Shown: in pieces, positions 62,149 through 64,000 of the stretch
Numbering within the stretch: position 1 is the stretch's first letter
Layout: each line of letters opens with the position of its first letter
Source of the DNA: Lingula anatina
Lineage: Eukaryota > Brachiopoda > Lingulata > Lingulida > Lingulidae
Reading direction: 5' to 3'
Assembly (NCBI RefSeq): GCF_001039355.2
Contig: NW_019775092.1
Span: 131,673 to 195,672 of the forward strand
Length of the DNA stretch: 64,000 nucleotides
Translations under genes and position numbers: made by a program
The notes under the pieces: model-generated
What the model was told of the DNA's origin: nothing
What the model saw: the letters and a program-made list of their open reading frames with translations, nothing else
Database searches by the model: none

Positions 62149-63438
62149 TCATGTGCTCTCTTTGTCTTAGTTCTTTTAAGCCTGTGCTGACATGCAATGT
62201 GCAGGTTAGCTCTTAGCAATGTGATTGGATATTTATAAAACTATCACGTCACGTGCGCGACCCGTTTTTGTTCAGTTAACATGTGTACTTGTGCAATTAA
62301 GATGCCTCCCCACACGGAGGTATGACCAGACAGGTGAGATAAAGTGTGACGGGTTAGGACAGGGCATATATCACACTGTTCAGAGTGAACGCGACACTCA
62401 CCGCAAACTGGAAAAGGTGAGACACGCAAGTGCTTGATGACGGAATAAAATATATAGTGTTTAAAAACAATTGTAGTGCTTTCCATTCTCTCTCTCTCAT
62501 CTTACATTACATCTTGCACAATAACAAATAAACAATTGCAAACATGTAATTAGAAAAGTATTTTGTTTTTCATTTTTTCTTTCACTGCTTTTTTATACTA
62601 TTAACCAACATTATGATATCATAAACAAAATCATGCAATCAAGATCTTATCTTACATGGGAAACATCTCCATTTTCGTGTTCAACATTCCCGTTGGTTGT
62701 CATACGTTGTTGTTGCTGCTGCTGCTGTTGATGTTGACGGTGTTGTATTTGCTGTTCTTTGGACGTGGAGAGATTCATTGCAACGTCTTGATCTGTGGCG
62801 CCCCCCTCCATGCCATTGTCCTAGAAAGAAATCATGAACTTAAGAACCCTAGTTATTTATCTTTATATCATCATGATAAATATCTAACAAAACAAGGAAC
62901 TTAACGATGCTATCAGGTCCTCTGCTGGAGTTTCTCGTCAGCTTCTACAGTAAAAAACTAATACAATTTTGAAAGATATTCATTAAAAAAAAGCCTGCAG
63001 CAAACATGTGTATATCAATAAAATAGAGTTGAACACCTAACTAAAAATTGAGCAAAACAAATAAAAACAACTTTTGAACGATCATTAAAATGTAACATCA
63101 TTTCAGACAAATAATTTGTCATCAAACACTCAACCTGGGTTTGAAAATTAAATCTAAAATCTCACAAAAACACTGTATCAATGGAATTCAGAAAGTGTTC
63201 TTAAAGATAACTTTCAAATTGTAAATATATGTGTAGTCCAACACGTCTGTAAGTTTGGTATGCCCAGCACTGGAGGAGTTTAAAACACAGCCTTCTAATA
63301 ACTGCTAATCAATGCTTTACAAAAGAACCTAAGTCGAAAAATTAGTCGAAAAATTAGACTGCTCAAAACTGTAGACAACTAAGTTGCATTTCAAAAAAGA
63401 AGCCAGATGCCACTAACCTTGTTTTTATCCCTTTCCAT
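24838..63438 (-). CDS. foxP: FoxP transcription factor gene, whole coding span (spliced, 15 coding positions plus two alternative exons)
   Basis: Nuclear forkhead repressor/activator that should dimerise through its leucine zipper; FoxP proteins act in nervous system and other tissue development (family knowledge). Exons were assembled from open frames with GT donors, AG acceptors and matching phases. The order is Gln-rich region (62656-62820, 60609-60848, 58464-58728), 51193-51402, C2H2 finger (49618-49744), zipper (45588-45675, 35409-35561), basic linker (34790-35021) and forkhead (33591-33667, then an exon 10 form, then an exon 11 form). The C-terminus is 26232-26307, 25600-25736 and 24838-25303. 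With one member of each pair and the start exon at 63418-63438 the sum is 827 codons with stop, in frame throughout. Residue numbers in the exon entries start at the Asp at 62820; add 7 if the start exon is used. Confidence 0.92.
25501..25515. repeat. Poly(G) run in FoxP intron 13
   Basis: 15 consecutive G bases on the plus strand, hence a C run in the transcript, about 85 nt downstream of the exon 13 donor. Confidence 0.95.
25600..25736 (-). CDS. foxP: FoxP exon 13
   Basis: Acceptor TGTTTACAG; donor AAG|GTAAAG; 137 nt, phase 0 to 2. Encodes [13 protein letters not shown] followed by an acidic segment ([12 protein letters not shown]). The first part aligns with the AALAES...PLLSN segment after the forkhead domain in vertebrate FOXP proteins, which fixes its identity and frame. 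Confidence 0.92.
26232..26307 (-). CDS. foxP: FoxP exon 12
   Basis: Acceptor ACTCTTTCAG; donor AGG|GTGAGT; 76 nt. Its first base completes the codon split by either exon 11 form (Gly after 11a, His after 11b). Encodes [20 protein letters not shown] then NASLR, matching the family's LNASLQ segment just past the forkhead domain. Confidence 0.9.
26796..26890. repeat. Imperfect CATGTTTCC minisatellite in FoxP intron 11
   Basis: About seven imperfect copies of a 12-16 bp unit built on CATGTTTCCCATG. No coding role seen. Confidence 0.8.
27252..27822. mobile_element. Foldback element in FoxP intron 11
   Basis: Inverted copies of CAGTGCTCATCTGGCAA lie at about 27279 and 27794, with weaker extension outward to CTGTTGACAAC and GTTGTCACAG. 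The ~570 bp between shows no frame of interest. This looks like an old MITE-like foldback; no target-site duplication was identified. Confidence 0.5.
29277..29440 (-). CDS. foxP: FoxP exon 11b (alternative recognition-helix/wing exon)
   Basis: Acceptor CACACTGCACAG; 164 nt, phase 0 to 2, the same phases as exon 11a. It begins [13 protein letters not shown] and continues with wing motif [11 protein letters not shown] and [12 protein letters not shown]. In the recognition helix the Asn and Arg of NAxRH are kept but the base-contacting His is Thr. RGRPRK (29309-29326) matches an AT-hook core. The donor is ACA|GTAAGG, overlapping an in-frame TAA, so unspliced RNA would end the protein here. It appears homologous to the alternative forkhead exon known from insect FoxP and vertebrate FOXP1 (exon 18b), recalled from memory. 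Confidence 0.88.
29866..29987 (-). CDS. foxP: FoxP exon 11a (canonical recognition-helix/wing exon)
   Basis: Acceptor TCAACCAATCAG; donor AGTGG|GTACGT; 122 nt, phase 0 to 2. Encodes [13 protein letters not shown], then [16 protein letters not shown] and KRRPQKMSG, almost identical to vertebrate FOXP forkhead domains. Asn, Arg and His of NAVRH (residues 554, 557, 558) match the DNA-contacting residues of human FOXP2. Joining 11a directly to 11b would shift the frame, so the two should be mutually exclusive. Confidence 0.95.
30165..30191 (-). CDS. Candidate 27-nt microexon in the forkhead region
   Basis: Flanked by a strong pyrimidine-rich acceptor (ACTCCCCCTTGCTGCAG) and a strong donor (GAGG|GTAAGG). 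It is 27 nt, phase 0 to 0, with no stop, and would add YPHSHEEWR between exon 10 (…ATWK) and exon 11 (N…). No FoxP homologue with such an insert is known to me, and the interval also contains a small inverted repeat (CCTCAT/ATGAGG). Speculative; found by eye among many intronic GT/AG pairs. Confidence 0.2.
30238..30253. promoter_or_regulatory. CTCF-like motif between alternative forkhead exons
   Basis: CCACTAGGGGGCACTA closely fits the conserved bilaterian CTCF core. It lies 250 bp 5' of exon 11a, between the exon 10 pair and the exon 11 pair. Binding is not shown. Confidence 0.4.
30605..30933. other. Assembly gap (329 N)
   Basis: Unresolved sequence followed by an A run, in the intron between exons 10b and 11a. 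It is large enough to hide a further alternative exon of ~100 nt. Confidence 0.99.
31168..31269 (-). CDS. foxP: FoxP exon 10b (alternative forkhead helix 1-2 exon)
   Basis: Acceptor TACTTTAATTCAG; donor AAG|GTAAAA; 102 nt, phase 0 to 0. Starts [19 protein letters not shown] and ends [12 protein letters not shown]. It matches exon 10a at 25 of 34 residues and has the same length and phases, the signature of an exon duplication. The hinge position that is Ala in FOXP proteins (FAYF; A539 of human FOXP2, linked to domain swapping) is Ser here, and the usual NAATWK reads NEATWK. Inclusion of both 10a and 10b would keep the frame, so exclusivity must come from splicing control. Confidence 0.92.
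31586..31687 (-). CDS. foxP: FoxP exon 10a (alternative forkhead helix 1-2 exon)
   Basis: Acceptor TTTCAAATTGCAG; donor AAG|GTTTGT (weaker than that of 10b); 102 nt, phase 0 to 0. Starts [19 protein letters not shown] and ends [12 protein letters not shown]. It keeps the hinge Ala and NAATWK of known FOXP proteins but has Phe for the following Tyr and Lys for Arg. Lies 316 bp upstream of 10b in transcript order. Confidence 0.93.
31688..33590. other. FoxP intron 9, nothing recognised
   Basis: About 1.9 kb of AT-rich intron between exon 9 and exon 10a. No repeat family, conserved motif or extra exon recognised. Confidence 0.5.
33591..33667 (-). CDS. foxP: FoxP exon 9 (start of forkhead domain)
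   Basis: Acceptor CAATTTCAG; donor CAG|GTGAGA; 77 nt, phase 1 to 0. Encodes [20 protein letters not shown] then SLIRQ. EFYKN...[13 protein letters not shown] is the diagnostic start of the FoxP forkhead domain, and the intron after RQ is at the same position as in vertebrate FOXP genes. Confidence 0.95.
34183..34361. mobile_element. MITE with TAA target-site duplication (PIF/Harbinger-like)
   Basis: Terminal inverted repeats of ~32 bp begin GGCTTCATTCACATGCAATG at the left and mirror at the right (CATTGCATGTGAATGAAGCC). TAA flanks both ends (34180-34182, 34362-34364), as expected for PIF/Harbinger MITEs. 179 bp, noncoding, in intron 8. Confidence 0.85.
34790..35021 (-). CDS. foxP: FoxP exon 8 (Pro/Thr-rich linker and basic patch)
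   Basis: Acceptor TTCATTTCAG; donor CAG|GTACTG; 232 nt, phase 0 to 1. Encodes a Pro/Thr/Ser-rich segment ([29 protein letters not shown]) then [16 protein letters not shown]. The last part matches the IRRR-x-SDK-x-N-x-PIS segment of vertebrate FOXP proteins just before the forkhead domain, likely part of the nuclear localisation signal. Confidence 0.92.
35370..35394. repeat. (CA)n microsatellite beside the exon 7 donor
   Basis: 25 bp of CA on the plus strand, thus (UG)n in the transcript, starting about 15 nt downstream of the exon 7 splice donor. Confidence 0.95.
35409..35561 (-). CDS. foxP: FoxP exon 7 (end of leucine zipper)
   Basis: Acceptor TTGTGTTCCAG; donor TCG|GTACGT; 153 nt, phase 0 to 0. 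Encodes [17 protein letters not shown], completing the zipper begun in exon 6, then a Pro-rich stretch and MALNLTPQS. The latter sits where vertebrate FOXP1/2/4 have the CtBP-binding PLNLV motif; the leading Pro and the Val are changed. Confidence 0.94.
35862..36417. mobile_element. Foldback transposon relic, TTACCCCGTTCACACTAC termini
   Basis: The left end reads TTACCCCGTTCACACTAC and the right end is its inverse (GTAGTGTGAACGGGGTAA). Inside are further GTGTGAACGCAA copies and a palindrome, GGATTTTGAAAATGCGCATT and its complement, near 35949-35980. About 556 bp, noncoding. No certain target-site duplication. Confidence 0.8.
37111..37142. repeat. Poly(A) tract
   Basis: About 32 A residues on the plus strand within intron 6. 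Confidence 0.95.
37383..37443 (+). repeat. 61-bp intronic repeat, copy 1
   Basis: Matches 40028-40088 at about 54 of 61 positions in the same orientation. Shared core AAAACTCTG...GAATAAATCAGTAAATAA. Origin unknown: local duplication, repeat family or paired regulatory element. Confidence 0.75.
38074..38125. repeat. (GA)n microsatellite
   Basis: About 52 bp of uninterrupted GA in intron 6. Confidence 0.97.
38747..38789. repeat. (CAAA)n microsatellite
   Basis: Tetranucleotide AAAC/CAAA array, slightly irregular at the left end. Confidence 0.95.
40028..40088 (+). repeat. 61-bp intronic repeat, copy 2
   Basis: Partner of 37383-37443, 2.6 kb away in the same intron, with about seven mismatches and no gaps. 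Confidence 0.75.
42230..42445. mobile_element. Harbinger-like MITE with TAA duplications
   Basis: Inverted termini contain ATTCCCACAGATTTTAGATC at the left and the complement of ATTCCCATAGATTTAGATCG at the right. TAA flanks the element at 42227-42229 and 42446-42448. 216 bp, noncoding. A second and probably third member lie at 42796 and 48073. Confidence 0.85.
42796..42875. mobile_element. Truncated second copy of the 42230 MITE
   Basis: Shares CTTTTAGATCGATCTATC, GGGGAGTCTCA and TAGATTACTGTCAG with the left half of 42230-42445 and follows a TTA. Similarity ends at or just past the N at 42876, so the right half is missing. Confidence 0.75.
42876..42876. other. Single N at the end of the truncated MITE
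   Basis: Ambiguous base coinciding with the breakpoint of element similarity. Confidence 0.95.
44129..44465. mobile_element. MITE with TTAA target site
   Basis: Perfect inverted termini AGGGATAATAACTCTT and AAGAGTTATTATCCCT, flanked by TTAA on both sides (44125-44128, 44466-44469). TTAA duplication suggests a piggyBac-like origin, though the termini are not classical. 337 bp, noncoding. Confidence 0.8.
45405..45597 (-). repeat. 25-bp minisatellite built from the exon 6 splice donor
   Basis: Eight units at exact 25-bp spacing (ACCTG at 45411, 45436, 45461, 45486, 45511, 45536, 45561, 45586). In transcript sense each carries AGAAATACAG|GTAATTG (the farthest copy reads CAG|GTAACTG). The unit includes the last ten bases of exon 6, so the true donor at 45587 is repeated seven more times in the intron. 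Use of a downstream copy would shift the frame or run into a TGA. Confidence 0.95.
45588..45675 (-). CDS. foxP: FoxP exon 6 (zinc finger end and leucine zipper)
   Basis: Acceptor TTTTATTACAG; donor CAG|GTAATT; 88 nt, phase 2 to 0. Encodes [15 protein letters not shown] and [12 protein letters not shown]. The two His residues complete the C2H2 finger begun in exon 5; VQMQVV-x-QLEIQ starts the dimerising zipper. It is flanked on both sides by minisatellites. Confidence 0.96.
45682..45895. repeat. Degenerate ACAGTAACAAT minisatellite at the exon 6 acceptor side
   Basis: Irregular repeats of AACAATACAGTAAC and related strings, including two copies of a longer AGTAACATCACTGTA motif. Begins just upstream (in transcript sense) of the exon 6 acceptor. 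Confidence 0.85.
46931..46963. repeat. (AAAT)n microsatellite
   Basis: About 33 bp of AAAT tetranucleotides in intron 5. Confidence 0.95.
47667..47695. repeat. Poly(A) tract
   Basis: About 29 A residues on the plus strand, intron 5. Confidence 0.95.
48073..48150. mobile_element. Degraded copy of the 42230 MITE family
   Basis: TTTAGGCTGTGTTCAGATTAA then CAGCTTAATTGTCTGGCACGCC and AAAAGC line up loosely with the left half of 42230-42445 (CAGCTTAGC...TTAAGTGTCTGTCCCGCC...AAAAGC). Heavily eroded. Confidence 0.35.
48365..48384. repeat. Poly(A) tract
   Basis: About 20 A residues on the plus strand, intron 5. Confidence 0.9.
49410..49578. mobile_element. Short MITE with CAGGGGCGGATT termini
   Basis: Left end CAGGGGCGGATTGAG, right end CTGGATTCGCCCCTG (its inverse). 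Interior holds three GGAAGAC(G/T)GTC repeats. 169 bp, noncoding. Similar CAGGGGCGGAT termini occur in several animal MITEs. It ends only 40 bp from the donor of FoxP exon 5. Confidence 0.75.
49618..49744 (-). CDS. foxP: FoxP exon 5 (C2H2 zinc finger)
   Basis: Acceptor TTTTTATTCCAG; donor AAA|GTAAGT; 127 nt, phase 1 to 2. Encodes [15 protein letters not shown] then [15 protein letters not shown] and DDFASFLK. Cys at residues 319 and 324, with His 337 and 342 from exon 6, complete the FoxP zinc finger. [14 protein letters not shown] is almost identical to vertebrate FOXP1. Confidence 0.96.
50680..50920. repeat. Diverged tandem duplication (~100 bp units) in intron 4
   Basis: Two direct units, about 50680-50780 and 50822-50920. 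They share strings such as AAACAAAACCAA, AACATAACA-GTGACAAATA, ACTTCCTC and GAAAACCAGGA. Substantially diverged, so not recent. Confidence 0.7.
51193..51402 (-). CDS. foxP: FoxP exon 4
   Basis: Acceptor CTCATTGTAG; donor GCGG|GTACGT; 210 nt, phase 1 to 1. Starts [15 protein letters not shown], matching the SPAE(L/I)QQLWKEV motif shared by FOXP proteins, then a variable Asn/Gly/Ser/Phe-rich part ending NDPFLLAG. This motif anchors the Gln-rich region to the zinc finger. Confidence 0.95.
51403..58463. other. FoxP intron 3 (7.1 kb)
   Basis: No nested gene recognised. A GC-rich patch at about 54958-55060 stands out from the AT-rich background and might be a regulatory element or internal promoter; I see no exon in it. 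A TGACATCA minisatellite occupies the end nearest exon 3. Confidence 0.45.
58122..58450. repeat. TGACATCACA minisatellite beside the exon 3 donor
   Basis: More than a dozen TGACATCA octamers set in irregular 22-40 bp units such as CACACTCTGTGACATCACA. The array ends ~14 bp from the splice donor of FoxP exon 3. Confidence 0.92.
58464..58728 (-). CDS. foxP: FoxP exon 3 (Gln-rich)
   Basis: Acceptor ATTTTCAG; donor CAG|GTAAGG; 265 nt, phase 0 to 1. Encodes a Gln/Leu-rich region ([38 protein letters not shown]) ending [16 protein letters not shown]. It corresponds to the Gln-rich domain of vertebrate FOXP proteins, with broken rather than long poly-Gln. Confidence 0.93.
58729..60608. other. FoxP intron 2
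   Basis: 1.9 kb, AT-rich; contains a (CA)n tract, a short poly(A) near 59126 and nothing else I recognise. Confidence 0.5.
58875..58958. repeat. (CA)n microsatellite
   Basis: About 84 bp of CA with a CGCGCCCG interruption near the left end; (UG)n in the FoxP transcript, 150-230 nt upstream of the exon 3 acceptor. Confidence 0.97.
60609..60848 (-). CDS. foxP: FoxP exon 2 (Gln-rich)
   Basis: Acceptor TTCTATATCCAG; donor CAG|GTAGGT; 240 nt, phase 0 to 0. Encodes [31 protein letters not shown] and [16 protein letters not shown], ending [23 protein letters not shown] and QQMMQ...ILQQQ-like strings match the N-terminal Gln-rich segment of vertebrate FOXP proteins. Confidence 0.93.
60849..62655. 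other. FoxP intron between exons 1 and 2
   Basis: 1.8 kb with an (AT)n microsatellite. A CACGTCACGTGCGCGACCCG patch at 62246-62265 is locally CpG-rich; no exon seen. Confidence 0.45.
62069..62143. repeat. (AT)n microsatellite
   Basis: About 75 bp of uninterrupted AT dinucleotides. Confidence 0.98.
62656..62820 (-). CDS. foxP: FoxP exon 1 (first well-supported coding exon)
   Basis: Acceptor GATTTCTTTCTAG; donor CAT|GTAAGA; 165 nt, phase 0 to 0. Encodes [18 protein letters not shown], then [15 protein letters not shown] and [13 protein letters not shown]. The ATG at 62809-62811 has a good context (GGCATGG) and is an alternative start if the exon at 63418 is not used. Confidence 0.85.
63418..63438 (-). 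CDS. foxP: Candidate FoxP start exon (coding part)
   Basis: ATG at 63438 gives MERDKNK, then donor AAG|GTTAGT in phase 0, which fits exon 1. The codon before the ATG is an in-frame TAA, so translation could not begin further upstream in this exon. The donor is acceptable but not strong and the Kozak context is mediocre (T at -3, G at +4). Any untranslated part would extend toward higher coordinates. Confidence 0.4.
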
Positions 63439-64000
63439 TTAGCACCTAAACCTTAATCTACGATAGTCTTGCCACTTTTTAATCGTATTGGTGACTTAAT
63501 GCTATTATAATGTTCCTGCTGCATGTATTACACAATAAGTGTCAATGATGCGCACTTTAACCAATACTACTACGTCAACTTGCCCCAACTGGAGTTTAGT
63601 GGTCTAACTGAAGCCGAAGAAAACATGCGTTGTTTTGTGAAAGGGTAAGCCCCACAACGACACAGCATCTATTTACCCTCCGTATGTTGTCACATTCTAC
63701 AAGGACAGAGTCATCCAAGTTGAATATAAATGGCACAAAACCATAGATCATAAACATAAAGTGAAGAACAGCACTAGAAGTTCACCTCATATAACTTTCT
63801 ACCTTTTTCATGTAAATCCTCTGCAGTCGTTTTTTAGTAAACATATCAAGATAAAAGCTACAACACGAAATAATGGCCATATCATACACATAAAGGACAC
63901 ATCTATCCTCTTAAAAGGAAATTTGGTAAAGACTGAATTTCCATTGCTATTTGTCTCAAGATTACCTCCCCCCCCCAAAAAAAAAAAAAAAAAAAAAAAT
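63439..64000. other. Upstream of the candidate FoxP start exon
   Basis: Possibly 5' UTR and promoter of FoxP. No TATA box or CpG island recognised; ends in a C run and poly(A) at 63967-63999. Confidence 0.3.

Overview
This is a gene-poor, AT-rich, intron-rich animal genome segment holding three forkhead (Fox) transcription factor loci, all on the minus strand. Protein similarity, several MITE families and many microsatellites suggest a spiralian invertebrate, perhaps a mollusc; that placement is inference. No prokaryotic, organellar or viral gene was recognised.

Left part (1-16053): two direct copies of a ~7.28 kb unit (about 1480-8762 and 8764-16053). Each carries one intronless 447-residue FoxQ2-type gene (2660-4003 and 9919-11262) with the same promoter region and upstream DNA. 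The forkhead domain and C-terminus are identical; eight residues differ, all N-terminal. The junction is a single N inside an (AAT)n microsatellite. This is either a young tandem FoxQ2 duplication (FoxQ2 expansions are known in Spiralia) or two haplotypes laid end to end by the assembler. A ~380 bp upstream block is almost unchanged between copies and looks like an enhancer.

Middle (16054-24837): no convincing gene. It holds a long G run, a (GA)n tract, a tRNA-like SINE relic, a GC-rich promoter/enhancer-like block near 22.6 kb, and presumably the FoxP 3' UTR.

Right part (24838-63438): one FoxP gene spread over ~39 kb. By hand I joined 14 well-supported coding positions with matching splice phases, plus a likely 7-codon start exon at 63418-63438. 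The product (~826 aa) has a Gln-rich N-terminus, C2H2 zinc finger, leucine zipper, NLS-like basic patch, forkhead domain and an unusual C-terminus with two ~44-residue repeats. Two consecutive forkhead exons each exist as alternative pairs: exon 10 (31586-31687 or 31168-31269, both 102 nt) and exon 11 (29866-29987 or 29277-29440). Four DNA-binding domains are therefore possible from one gene. The exon 11 choice is, from memory, an ancient bilaterian FoxP feature (vertebrate FOXP1 exon 18/18b, insect FoxP isoforms). I know of no report of the exon 10 pair; it is the best candidate here for something undescribed.

The FoxP introns hold several MITEs and foldback elements, minisatellites next to splice sites (one a tandem array of the exon 6 splice donor itself), a candidate in-frame 27-nt microexon inside the forkhead region, a CTCF-like motif and a 329-nt assembly gap between the alternative exon pairs.
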